From contig NZ_VWWL01000003.1 in assembly GCF_011752995.1 (NCBI RefSeq), positions 124,001 through 188,000 on the forward strand: DNA of 64,000 nt. The letters run 5' to 3'. Below, one piece after another: positions 57,555 to 64,000 of this stretch. Positions within the stretch are counted from its first letter, which is position 1, and the number at the start of each line of letters is the position of its first letter. The notes under the pieces were generated by a model, which had not been told where the DNA came from, searched no databases, and saw nothing but the letters and a program-made list of their open reading frames with translations. The DNA comes from Burkholderia sp. Ax-1724. Its GTDB lineage: Bacteria > Pseudomonadota > Gammaproteobacteria > Burkholderiales > Burkholderiaceae. Position numbers and translations under genes: made by a program.

Positions 57555-57764
57555 TCAACTGCCCAGCGTCGTCTTGGTCGTGCTGGCCGGATTGGTCAAA
57601 CCGGCCGCGCCGGTGATGATCGTGCTCGACGGACCGCCAGCCATCGCCGCGCGCTGCTGCGCCGACTTCGCTGCATCAGCGCCCTGAGCTGACTGCGCGG
57701 TCGGCGCCGGCGGCGGCGGAAGCGGTGCGGCAGCGCTCGGCATCGAGGGTTTTCCAAATCCCAT
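57555..57764 (-). CDS. Small Ala/Pro-rich phage protein
   Basis: A 69-residue protein, MGFGKPSMPSAAAPLPPPPAPTAQ, then AAKSAQQRAAMAGGPSSTIITGAAGLTNPASTTKTTLGS. The N-terminal GFGKP and the C-terminal STIITGAAGL...TTLG pattern occur in small podovirus head-module proteins of unknown role. GGAG stands six bases before the chosen start; an in-frame ATG four codons earlier (57776) overlaps the terL stop. Confidence 0.65.
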   Translation of the reverse strand: MGFGKPSMPSAAAPLPPPPAPTAQSAQGADAAKSAQQRAAMAGGPSSTIITGAAGLTNPASTTKTTLGS

Positions 57765-57775
57765 GTTTCGCTCCA

Positions 57776-59323
57776 TCAGTTGTACGGGTCGTAGTCTGTC
57801 TGGACCTGATTCCCGTGCGCTTCTGCGTACGGGTCGTAATCGGTCTGCGCGTGACCGCGACGCAGACCGTTCGGGATGCCCGCGCGGCCCGCGTGTTCGC
57901 GAGCCGCAACCGGATAGGCAAACGTGACTGCCAACGCATCAGCGCGGTCCGGCGATGCGAGCCCGCGCGCCTTCATGTCTTTCTTCGATTCGAGCAGGAT
58001 CGCGTCGCGCCCGTGCTTCTGCTTATATCCGTACTCAACGCCGATCAACTGCTGCTCAAGGTCGGTGTCGTCCGGGATGGCGCCGTGTCTCAGCCACTCC
58101 TTCATCTCGCCCCAGATTTCGGCGCGCTTGTTGAAGTAGCTGATGTGCTCGGTACCCGGCATCGAACGATCCGCTTCGGCGCCGAATGCGACCTCGATCG
58201 CCGGATAGCCCAACTGAATCAAGCGATCGACGACGCCACCACCGACACCGCCGACATCGACAAACAGACCATCAGCGTGCAAACGGTCGAACATCTCGGC
58301 CACGACAGATGCGATCTTCATCGTGTCGCGGGTCTTCAGGATTCGCCACTCATGCGTGCGCGCGTCGCGACCCTTCCGAACGGCGATAACGGTCTCGTCG
58401 CCATCCTCCGAACGAGCGACGTCGACGCCGAGCACGAGCGCATCGTGCAGGCTCGCTGACGCCTCGCGCTTCATCGCCTCTGCTGCTCGGTCGCTCGGTA
58501 TGAACTGCATCGCACTCGCATTCGGAAATTGACCTCGGACACGCACGCGGACAAAGTCGCTGTCCTCACCGTAGTCCGTCACCCACTTCGCAATCTGCCG
58601 TTTGTTCGTCATACGACAAGTTCGCGAATCAACCTGCTTGTGTATCCAGCGGTGTTTCAACCGCCCAAAGCACTCGCGGAACCGTCCAGTGTTCCGCGTA
58701 GGGTTGCCTGCGACAAACCAGATGATCTCGGTGTCCTCGTCAGTCAACGCACCCTCTGCAACTTCCCAGATCTTGTCGGCGATCGCCGACCCTTCGTCGA
58801 AGATCAGCAGGATGCGATTGCCCTGGTTGTGCAGACCGGCAAACGCTTCCGTGTTCGTCTCCGACCACGGCACTGAATCAATACGCCACGTCTTTTCGTG
58901 CTGCAGCTGCTTCGAAAAGATCGCGGTCGCCGTGACCTCGAACCAGTGGCCACAAATACAGAGCCGGTGCCACTTCATCAGCTCCGGCCAGGTCTTCGTG
59001 CGCAACTGCGTGTCGGTGTTCGCCGTCACGACGCCACGCGTGTCTTCGCGCGTACAAATCGCCCACAGAATCAGCCAGGCAACGAACGCCGATTTGCCGA
59101 TACCGTGGCCTGACGCGATCGCAATCTGGATCGCTTCCCGCAACGTCAGCAGGCCATCGCGCAGCCTCGTCAGGATCTCGATCTGCCACTCGTCCGGCCC
59201 CTCAAACTTCGCCAACTCGCCGCAGCCCCAATCGAACGCGAAGTAGACGAAGCCGAGTGGATCGCCCACAAAGGCACCGATCTCCTCGACTAGCTCGGCC
59301 TCAAGCGCCGCTCGCGTTACCAT
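57776..59323 (-). CDS. terL: Terminase large subunit
   Basis: Packaging motor ATPase and nuclease, 515 residues. Walker A is SGHGIGKS (residues 71-78), Walker B ILLIFDE (171-177), and the RNase H-like nuclease begins with VLGVDVARSEDGDE (Asp301) and ends with DRADALAVTFAY. MVTRAALEAELVEE at 59323 is chosen; 19 further upstream codons are open within terS. The C-terminal tail repeats QTDYDPY twice, a duplication visible at DNA level near 57782 and 57830. Confidence 0.95.
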   Translation of the reverse strand: MVTRAALEAELVEEIGAFVGDPLGFVYFAFDWGCGELAKFEGPDEWQIEILTRLRDGLLTLREAIQIAIASGHGIGKSAFVAWLILWAICTREDTRGVVTANTDTQLRTKTWPELMKWHRLCICGHWFEVTATAIFSKQLQHEKTWRIDSVPWSETNTEAFAGLHNQGNRILLIFDEGSAIADKIWEVAEGALTDEDTEIIWFVAGNPTRNTGRFRECFGRLKHRWIHKQVDSRTCRMTNKRQIAKWVTDYGEDSDFVRVRVRGQFPNASAMQFIPSDRAAEAMKREASASLHDALVLGVDVARSEDGDETVIAVRKGRDARTHEWRILKTRDTMKIASVVAEMFDRLHADGLFVDVGGVGGGVVDRLIQLGYPAIEVAFGAEADRSMPGTEHISYFNKRAEIWGEMKEWLRHGAIPDDTDLEQQLIGVEYGYKQKHGRDAILLESKKDMKARGLASPDRADALAVTFAYPVAAREHAGRAGIPNGLRRGHAQTDYDPYAEAHGNQVQTDYDPYN

Positions 59324-60044
59324 TCGCGCGACGACGACGTGCGGCTGCGAGCTGCTCAGCCAGCTTGTCGCCGACTTCAACCTCGACCTTGTCCTTCAAC
59401 ATCCCCAAGTGACGCGCGACCAGTTCGGTCGCCTTATCTTTCGAATGCAGCTTCACCTCAAGGCCGTCCTTACCGATCTTCACGCCCGCGTAAAGCGACT
59501 TCAAAGCCGGGGGCAGCTTGCGCGTGTCGGCCACGAAGATCTCGCCGCGCCCGTCGCCGAAACACTCGGGGCAATCAGGGTTCGGGTCACGCTTCTTGTT
59601 GAAGCCAATGCCACCCAGCTCGTCGAACGGCGGAATCAAATCCTCCGGCGCGCCCTGCTGCATCAGCTTGCCGCGTTCGCGGTTGTAATCCTTGCGGCGC
59701 TGCTCCTGCTCAGACGGCGTGCACTGGTATCGGAAGGCAGCGCCCCAGCAGTGCCGACAGCAACCGCGGCGGTATTGCACGATCTCGTTGGTGTCGGACG
59801 TCATCACCGCGCGCAACTCACGCAGCACGTCGTCCTGCGTGATTTCGACGCGAGCCATGCGAGCAGAGCGGCGTTCCGCCAGATATGCGACAACCTGAGC
59901 ATTTCTGAGCAGGCGAGAAGCGTTCACCTCAGCCGAATTGCCAGTAGCCTTGTAACCAGCAGACCTATACGCATCAGTCGCATTGAGGCTGACGAGGAAC
60001 GCGTCGGCGAATCGCTTCTGCTGTTCGGTCAGTTTCTTTGCCAT
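59301..60044 (-). CDS. terS: Terminase small subunit
   Basis: DNA-recognition subunit, 247 residues. The N-terminal helix-turn-helix region (LTEQQKRFADAFLVSLNATDAYRSAGYKATGNSAEVNASRLLRNAQVVAYL) is the classic terS fold. Two CxxC pairs (Cys96-Cys99 and Cys158-Cys161) bracket a charged insert, a probable zinc-binding module. The C-terminus is basic (AAARRRRANG). It overlaps terL by 23 bases. It is the first gene after the tandem terminators, so it should head the late operon. Confidence 0.9.
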   Translation of the reverse strand: MAKKLTEQQKRFADAFLVSLNATDAYRSAGYKATGNSAEVNASRLLRNAQVVAYLAERRSARMARVEITQDDVLRELRAVMTSDTNEIVQYRRGCCRHCWGAAFRYQCTPSEQEQRRKDYNRERGKLMQQGAPEDLIPPFDELGGIGFNKKRDPNPDCPECFGDGRGEIFVADTRKLPPALKSLYAGVKIGKDGLEVKLHSKDKATELVARHLGMLKDKVEVEVGDKLAEQLAAARRRRANGNASGA

Positions 60045-60063
60045 CGCGCGATTTCAGATCCAG

Positions 60064-60107
60064 AAAAAAGAAACGCCCGCGCCGGCACTAACCGGAACGG
60101 GCGTTTC
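60064..60107 (-). terminator. Second of two tandem terminators before the late genes
   Basis: Ten-base-pair stem GAAACGCCCG / CGGGCGTTTC with an internal CCGG pair; read on the minus strand it is followed by six T. It lies about 20 bp upstream of terS. Confidence 0.75.
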
Positions 60108-60160
60108 GAAGTTCAGGAACCCTCGCTAAAAAGCCCCTGAAGGAGACACGGTGGAAATGC

Positions 60161-60190
60161 AAAAAGCCCACTGGGTTAGAGCGGGCTTTT
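60161..60190 (-). terminator. First of two tandem terminators before the late genes
   Basis: AAAAGCCC / GGGCTTTT stem, followed on the minus strand by five T, 52 bp after the stop of the possible late regulator. Confidence 0.75.
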
Positions 60191-60242
60191 CACTAGAATT
60201 TGCATTTGCTATGGGCGCGAGAACGCCCAACGGAAACAGATT

Positions 60243-60740
60243 CTACGCGTGCTTTTTTTTGTCTGCAATCTTTTTTTCAATGAGGCCTCTCGCGGCGAGC
60301 ATGGGCGCAAGTATCGCGAGCGCTGCATTGAAGTCAGCCGCCTGCGTTTCGGGGTTTCGAGGGTTCCTGTAGACTGAGCGCCCAACATTTCGATTGTGCA
60401 TCTCTGTCTGGATCGCGACACGAAACCTCGTGTCGAGCTTTTCGATGCACTCAGCGACGGCTCGCGCGCGCGCCGCAAGGAGATCATCGTCGACACGATC
60501 GTCATGATCCGACTCGTCCCACTGCCGGCTGATCTGGAAGTTGCATGACGACGACCGACGCTCGTAGCCCAACTTGGGGCGGAACGCGTCTTCATATTCG
60601 TACCACTCCGCGAGCACATCGCCAATACGATCACTGCCGGCCGGCGCCGAGTCACCCATCTGAACCTTTGACGCTTCCCGAACCCACGCACCCAGCATTC
60701 CCATATCCGGTCCCTTATCGTTTTCGTCGATCAGCCGCAC
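60243..60740 (-). CDS. Phage late-region regulator candidate (antiterminator-like position)
   Basis: A 165-residue protein. The middle (RIGDVLAEWYEYEDAFRPKLGYERRSSSCNFQISRQWDESDHDD) and the C-terminal half (RFRVAIQTEMHNRNVGRSVYRNPRNPETQAADFNAALAILAPMLAARGLIEKK) recall small proteins found before the terminase genes in Burkholderia and Ralstonia prophages. The C-terminal half has a helix-turn-helix-like layout. Its place, last gene before two tandem terminators and the late operon, is where lambdoid Q-type antiterminators sit; that function is inference. Confidence 0.6.
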   Translation of the reverse strand: MRLIDENDKGPDMGMLGAWVREASKVQMGDSAPAGSDRIGDVLAEWYEYEDAFRPKLGYERRSSSCNFQISRQWDESDHDDRVDDDLLAARARAVAECIEKLDTRFRVAIQTEMHNRNVGRSVYRNPRNPETQAADFNAALAILAPMLAARGLIEKKIADKKKHA

Positions 60741-60742
60741 GA

Positions 60743-61024
60743 TCAGGCCGCACGGCCGTACAGCATCTTCGCAATCGTCGCATTCAGCACCGCAAGCTCG
60801 TCAAGCTTCTTTACCTTCCAGATACGCGCCTGACCGTGGATTCCATTAAATGCACCGCGATGGCAATCGGCACACAACGGGATCGACGTGAACCACTGGC
60901 CCTGCTCGATCTCATGTGCCTCGGACGGTCCAGACTGGTCACATACACCGCAATCCATTTCCTTGACGGCGACGATGTGCTGCTGCTCGGCAACCGTCGG
61001 CTTACGTTTGTTCTTCGATTGCAC
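60743..61024 (-). CDS. HNH / Ref-like zinc-binding nuclease domain protein
   Basis: A 93-residue protein. CGVCDQSGPSEAHEI and IPLCADCHRGAFNGIHG supply two CxxC pairs and several His, the layout of the small HNH-like proteins related to phage P1 Ref and NinG-type recombination nucleases. Full length for that small group. Two bases from the start of the regulator gene and one base after the nuclease gene upstream, so part of one operon. Confidence 0.78.
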   Translation of the reverse strand: MQSKNKRKPTVAEQQHIVAVKEMDCGVCDQSGPSEAHEIEQGQWFTSIPLCADCHRGAFNGIHGQARIWKVKKLDELAVLNATIAKMLYGRAA

Positions 61025-61528
61025 TTAGAACTCCTCCCGAATCCACTCACCTTTCACGCGGCGCACTGCGACGAAGCGGGCCCACGGAAACGCGGCGGCT
61101 GCAACCTTGATCTTCACGCGAGCATCGTCGGTCCAGAATCCCTTGACCTCGTGCAGCTCGAGCGCGCCGCCGGTCCATACCGCGAAGTCGGGTGTGTAGA
61201 AGCACAGCTTCGCGCCAGCGAGCCGCAACTTCATCGCCTCAAATTCGAACCAGTCGATTTCGCCAATATGCTTGCGCGCGCCGAGCAATTGCGCGTAGGC
61301 AGCCTCGGTCTTGTTCATTTCGCCGCGAGGCTGACGGCCCAGCGCCTGCATACGCTGCTGGGGCGTCAGCGCGCCGCCAATCAGCTGGCTGATCGGCGCA
61401 TCCAGAGCCGCGGGCAACGGCGATGCCAGGCGCGCCGCCGCGCCAGCGACCGCATCGCGCACACGCGCCGTGCCAAACATGCCGCCTGCGATCGAGCTTT
61501 CCGGGAAGCGGAGTGTGTTTTTGCTCAT
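61025..61528 (-). CDS. DUF1064-like PD-(D/E)xK nuclease, possible Holliday-junction resolvase
   Basis: A 167-residue protein, start MSKNTLRFPESS at 61528 overlapping the stop of the initiator gene. The nuclease core is NKTEAAYAQLL (about residue 70), FEFEAMKLRLAGAKLCFYTPDFAVW with the Asp near 115, and ELHEVKGFW with the Glu-x-Lys pair, the DUF1064 pattern. An N-terminal 65-residue extension is Ala/Arg-rich and unexplained. In phage modules such enzymes process recombination or replication intermediates. Confidence 0.8.
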   Translation of the reverse strand: MSKNTLRFPESSIAGGMFGTARVRDAVAGAAARLASPLPAALDAPISQLIGGALTPQQRMQALGRQPRGEMNKTEAAYAQLLGARKHIGEIDWFEFEAMKLRLAGAKLCFYTPDFAVWTGGALELHEVKGFWTDDARVKIKVAAAAFPWARFVAVRRVKGEWIREEF

Positions 61529-62631
61529 GATGCATACCAGTCGAGGGGCATCAGGCGTTCGCCAAGCGTCGCCACGATCGTTTGCAGGAATTGGCCGCCG
61601 GTCTTCTGGGCATCGCGCAGGATGGCGTCGATCCATGGCCCCTTGCCGGCCGCACGGGCGACTACGGCGCGGTACACCGGCAGAGATTCGTCGCGATGCT
61701 TTGGCCGCGCGCCGAGCTTCTCGCCGGCCGCGATCAGCACCGGTTCGCCGGCGAGCCACCAGTCCACATCGGCCGGAGGGACCGATGGCGGCGGCGTTGC
61801 AGCCTCGGCATCGAGGAATGTCGAGATGAAGCCCGTGTAGGTCGGCCGGTCGTCGTTTTCCCGCTTGCGCGCCGCCGCGGCCAACGCATGCGCCTCACGC
61901 AGTCGCGCGGCCGTCACGCCCTTGCCGACCCACGTCAGCACGTGGGTGCGGTCACGACTTCGATCGACGGTCAGCGATTTGCCGCGCGCAGCCTCAAGCG
62001 CAATCAGCAGGTCGGTCAGTTCGCGCTCGGCGTTGGGGTTCGGGTGTGCTTTTTCATTTTCGGCAGCAGCAGCAACGGACTTATCCACAGCGCCGCTCGC
62101 GCGCGTTGCTGCTGTAGTCTCTGCTGTAGTCTCTGTCCTGTTAACGGAACCGTGATTGCCCGCTTCGCGACGCCGTGATTGCCCGCTTCGCGACGCCGTG
62201 TTTTCCTGTTTCGCGACGCCGTGATTCACGGTTTCCCGAAACCGTTGTTTGCGGTTTCCCGAAACCGTTGTTTGCGGTTTCCCGAAACCGGGATTCATGG
62301 TTTCGGGCGAATCATCCGACAGCAGGGCTTCGAGAGCCGATTCATCGATCTTGAAATACACCTTGTGATCGATGCGTTTCTGCGTCTCGATCAGCACACC
62401 GCACTTCTTCAGTTTCCGCCGCGCAGTCGCCTGCTCTTCGTGCGTCAAGCCGGTCTCTGACTCAAGCTCGTCGCGGGTCTTGTGGACCCCTAGCGGGCTC
62501 TCAGCCTTGTCCTGCCAGTAGAAAATCTGACAGAAGAGCACGGCCGCATTTACGCCCCCCAGACGCTTTGCCAGCATGGGGTAATAGGCGATGGGTCGGC
62601 CGATTTCGCGAAGCAGATCAGCAGCCTTCAC
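61525..62631 (-). CDS. Phage replication initiator (O-like), with origin iterons inside the gene
   Basis: A 368-residue protein starting at GTG (62631), which overlaps the stop of the gene ahead. The N-terminal 100 residues form a winged-helix DNA-binding domain (LLREIGRPIAYYPMLAKRLGGVNAAVLFCQIFYW; LGVHKTRDELESETGLTHEEQATARRKLKKCGVLI). Residues about 108-180 are a polar linker encoded by seven 23-bp DNA repeats. The C-terminal part (WVGKGVTAARLREAHALAAAARKREN, WIDAILRDAQKTGGQFLQTIVATLGERL) may contact a helicase or primase. This layout is that of lambda O. Confidence 0.75.
   Translation of the reverse strand: MKAADLLREIGRPIAYYPMLAKRLGGVNAAVLFCQIFYWQDKAESPLGVHKTRDELESETGLTHEEQATARRKLKKCGVLIETQKRIDHKVYFKIDESALEALLSDDSPETMNPGFGKPQTTVSGNRKQRFRETVNHGVAKQENTASRSGQSRRREAGNHGSVNRTETTAETTAATRASGAVDKSVAAAAENEKAHPNPNAERELTDLLIALEAARGKSLTVDRSRDRTHVLTWVGKGVTAARLREAHALAAAARKRENDDRPTYTGFISTFLDAEAATPPPSVPPADVDWWLAGEPVLIAAGEKLGARPKHRDESLPVYRAVVARAAGKGPWIDAILRDAQKTGGQFLQTIVATLGERLMPLDWYAS
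62081..62089 (+). promoter_or_regulatory. Perfect DnaA box
   Basis: TTATCCACA, the consensus binding site of the host initiator DnaA, 62 bp from the iteron array and inside the initiator gene. Confidence 0.65.
62109..62132. repeat. Two 12-bp direct repeats
   Basis: CTGCTGTAGTCT twice in tandem; on the minus strand in frame this encodes a repeated Glu-Thr-Thr-Ala. It lies between the DnaA box and the iterons. Confidence 0.8.
62151..62311. repeat. Seven tandem 23-bp iterons, putative phage replication origin
   Basis: Units begin at 62151, 62174, 62197, 62220, 62243, 62266 and 62289, each exactly 23 bp. Consensus is CGTGATT, two to four variable bases, then a G-T-TTC core followed by CGA. Units 1-2 are identical and so are 5-6. 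Because 23 is not a multiple of three, the encoded protein does not repeat, so the constraint is on DNA. Units 4-6 contain the inverted repeat CGGTTTC-CC-GAAAC(CG). Confidence 0.88.
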
Positions 62632-62897
62632 GCAGGAACCCTCGAATCGATCGTCAACCGGTAGTGCACGCCTCGGCCTGGCGCCGGGATGAAGGCGATA
62701 TAGCCCTCGCGCGCCAGTTCGGCGATGTACTTGCGCGCCGCCGATTCGCTGATGCCGCAAGCCGACGTGACCTTGTGGATGGGCAGGCTGGCCTCCTGGC
62801 TGGCGCGGTGGGCGCTGCGCGCGAGCTGAAGCATGACGATCTTCTTCAGGCCCGGCATGTCGAAATCCCAGGCGACTACTTCGTGAACGAGGCTCAT
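62628..62897 (-). CDS. Small helix-turn-helix phage protein
   Basis: An 89-residue protein, start MSLVHEVVAWDFDMPGLKK at 62897 after GGAGG. SLPIHKVTSACGISESAARKYIAELAREGYIAFIPAPGRGVHYRLTI is a winged-helix domain, likely DNA-binding. Its stop overlaps the GTG of the replication initiator, so it may be an accessory replication or regulatory protein. Unknown target. Confidence 0.75.
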   Translation of the reverse strand: MSLVHEVVAWDFDMPGLKKIVMLQLARSAHRASQEASLPIHKVTSACGISESAARKYIAELAREGYIAFIPAPGRGVHYRLTIDSRVPA

Positions 62898-62977
62898 CGG
62901 GTGGACCTCCAGCAAAAGATGGCCGAGCCGATGAAGAGGCTCAGCATTACCAGCGAAACAAAATCAGCGTCGTTCAT
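62894..62977 (-). CDS. 27-residue membrane microprotein
   Basis: Small ORF MNDADFVSLVMLSLFIGSAI and six more residues, with AAGGAG six bases before the start. It forms one hydrophobic helix. ATGA overlaps link it to the DUF4406-like gene before it and to the helix-turn-helix gene after it, so its translation is coupled. Function unknown. Confidence 0.55.
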   Translation of the reverse strand: MNDADFVSLVMLSLFIGSAIFCWRSTR

Positions 62978-63276
62978 GCGAACTCCTTCTGGGCTGCGTA
63001 GAGAATGGTCATGCCAAGCTCGACCGCGATATGGCGCTCCAGACGGGCTCCGCGCGAGTCTTCGAATCCCGGCAGCAGGTAGATCGCCTCGCACGTCACG
63101 AGCTCGCGGATATCGGCCCGCATGCACGCTGCCCATGCGGCCGTCGGGTCGGCGTTGATCTCGGCGGGATTGATGACTTCGTGACCTTCTGCGCGCAAGC
63201 GCGCCGCCGCGGCGTGGAACGCCGGGAAGTTGAGGTCGGGGATGCCCGTCATCGGGCCCGCTACGTAAATCCTCAT
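62974..63276 (-). CDS. DUF4406-like protein (nucleoside 2-deoxyribosyltransferase fold)
   Basis: A 100-residue protein starting MRIYVAGPMTGIPDLNFPAFHAAAARLRAEGHEVINPAEI, the signature of DUF4406, related to nucleoside 2-deoxyribosyltransferases. AACMRADIRELVTCEAIYLLPGFEDSRGARLERHIAVELGM follows, with the Glu/Asp residues of that fold. Common in phage early regions, perhaps nucleotide metabolism. Start at 63276 has GGGAGC upstream; ten further codons are open ahead of it. Confidence 0.85.
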   Translation of the reverse strand: MRIYVAGPMTGIPDLNFPAFHAAAARLRAEGHEVINPAEINADPTAAWAACMRADIRELVTCEAIYLLPGFEDSRGARLERHIAVELGMTILYAAQKEFA

Positions 63277-63318
63277 CGGCTGCTCCCAATAAATGCAAAC
63301 AGGCATGCGGCGCGCCGC

Positions 63319-63714
63319 TCAGGCGGCAACCATGCGGTCAGCGAGAGCCTTCACCTCTTCCCAGATCCGGAAGCCTTTCTTCCGGTTCAGGTACTGGCTG
63401 ATCGCGTTGTTGCCGAGTTCTTCCTCGACCACGTCGATCTTGTCCGGTGGCAACTCGCGCCGCCGGCGACCCTTGCGGTCGTTCGCTTCCTCGTTGAAGT
63501 AGTCGGTCACGAAACATGCGCGCAACCCGCAACGTTCGGCGAGGCCAAGCTTCGTCAGGTTCTCGACGCGCCGCCAGTCCCACGCAAGCCGGCATGCATC
63601 GCGGAATGTCTTGCACTGCGCGATCAGATCGGTCGGCACGAACACGAGATCGCCGTGAGGCTCGGGTCGCACGCGCTGGCGACCGATGGTCTGGAACAGG
63701 CGGATAATCGTCAT
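63319..63714 (-). CDS. Phage regulator-like protein
   Basis: A 131-residue protein, MTIIRLFQTIGRQRVRPEPHGDLVFVPTDLIAQCKTFRDACRLAWDW. ENLTKLGLAERCGLRACFVTDYFNEE has a helix-turn-helix-like pattern as in XRE-type regulators, followed by a basic loop and IDVVEEELGNNAISQYLNRKKG. It has AAGGGAGG before its start. Possible CII-like or other early regulator; unconfirmed. Confidence 0.6.
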   Translation of the reverse strand: MTIIRLFQTIGRQRVRPEPHGDLVFVPTDLIAQCKTFRDACRLAWDWRRVENLTKLGLAERCGLRACFVTDYFNEEANDRKGRRRRELPPDKIDVVEEELGNNAISQYLNRKKGFRIWEEVKALADRMVAA

Positions 63715-63809
63715 AGCGAGAAACCTCCCTTATTGCGAAAAACAATCGCTTTTGTTCTTGAATTTGCACTCATCGTGTCGCCAAAATTTTTTGGCGAGCA
63801 GCAGCGCAG
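63715..63809 (-). promoter_or_regulatory. Short regulatory gap with inverted repeats
   Basis: The only AT-rich gap of the early region. A 20-bp inverted repeat, TCGCCAAAA / TTTTGGCGA (63778-63797), and GCGA-7-TCGC (about 63736-63750) stand between the two regulatory genes. The first could be an operator or weak terminator, the second an operator over a promoter for 63714. Confidence 0.4.
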
Positions 63810-64000
63810 TTAGTCGGAGACGCCAGCGGCAGCCCTGTTCAGCGCGCGAAACTCCGCAACCAGTTCCGTGCGCACCCGGGCAAGTTCTTCGCCGCGGGCG
63901 CCGCGGCGGTATTCCTCGCAGATCAGCGCCGTCAGATAACCGACCTGATCCGGTGCCAGGCGGACGGTATCGACCGCGCCCTGCTCTGCGTTTTGGCTTT
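63810..64000 (-). CDS. Partial phage early protein, N-terminus beyond the window
   Basis: The last 62 codons of a minus-strand gene run in from the right edge, ending with TAA at 63810. The visible part (DTVRLAPDQVGYLTALICEEYRRGARGEELARVRTELVAEFRALNRAAA) is a charged helical segment. No family recognised. Confidence 0.55.
   Translation of the reverse strand, partial: SQNAEQGAVDTVRLAPDQVGYLTALICEEYRRGARGEELARVRTELVAEFRALNRAAAGVSD

Larger units (their letters stand above)
32163..64000. mobile_element. Temperate podovirus prophage, right end outside the window
   Basis: A continuous minus-strand block of phage genes starts at the tRNA-like edge: lysis, tailspike, ejection proteins, tail tubes, capsid, portal, terminase, then replication and regulation. 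Structural proteins combine BPP-1-like head proteins with T7-like short-tail and ejection proteins. No integrase, repressor or sheath/tape-measure gene is present in the visible part; integrase should sit near attR. At least 31.8 kb. Confidence 0.93.

Noticed and set aside
62151..62311. CRISPR array
   Set aside because: Units are directly tandem with no spacers, and lie inside a coding gene; iterons explain them better.

Overview
The window looks like part of a chromosome of a high-GC beta-proteobacterium of the Burkholderiaceae (Burkholderia, Paraburkholderia or Caballeronia-like). The reasons are the block tig-clpP-clpX-lon-hupB-tRNA-Val-tRNA-Asp-ppiD all on one strand, the dense high-GC coding with long mirror ORFs, and the style of the housekeeping proteins. 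The genus is an inference.

Positions 1 to about 32150 are host core genome. From the left: a truncated fatty-acid beta-oxidation enzyme with a clear operator/promoter and an acyl-CoA ligase (both minus); selO-msrB, yciB, a BolA-family gene and a secreted parvulin (plus); purL (minus); a FAD amine oxidoreductase, the fused NAD(P)H-hydrate repair enzyme and pgi (plus); the divergent ybbA/tesA pair whose start codons overlap; a small lipoprotein; the protein-folding and proteolysis block (ppiD, two tRNAs, hupB, lon, clpX, clpP, tig); then glycerate kinase, a MarR regulator and a small conserved gene.

From about 32163 to the right edge lies a prophage, every gene of which is on the minus strand, so transcription runs right to left. 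Its left edge is a tRNA 3' end, probably attL. Reading in the direction of transcription: regulatory genes (63.3-64 kb), a small replication module whose initiator gene carries seven exact-period 23-bp iterons beside a perfect DnaA box (putative phage origin), a resolvase-like nuclease, an HNH-type zinc protein and a possible late regulator, two tandem terminators, then terS-terL, portal, scaffold, capsid and cement proteins resembling Bordetella phage BPP-1, T7-like tail tubes (gp11/gp12), T7-like internal virion/ejection proteins (gp13, gp14, an SLT transglycosylase protein and a 2086-residue giant with a metallopeptidase motif), a beta-helix tailspike, and a lysis cassette (holin, SAR-type GH24 endolysin, nested Rz/Rz1). 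It is therefore a temperate short-tailed podovirus; the integrase and attR should lie beyond the right edge.

Functional assignments come from motifs and remembered family resemblance; no searches were run.
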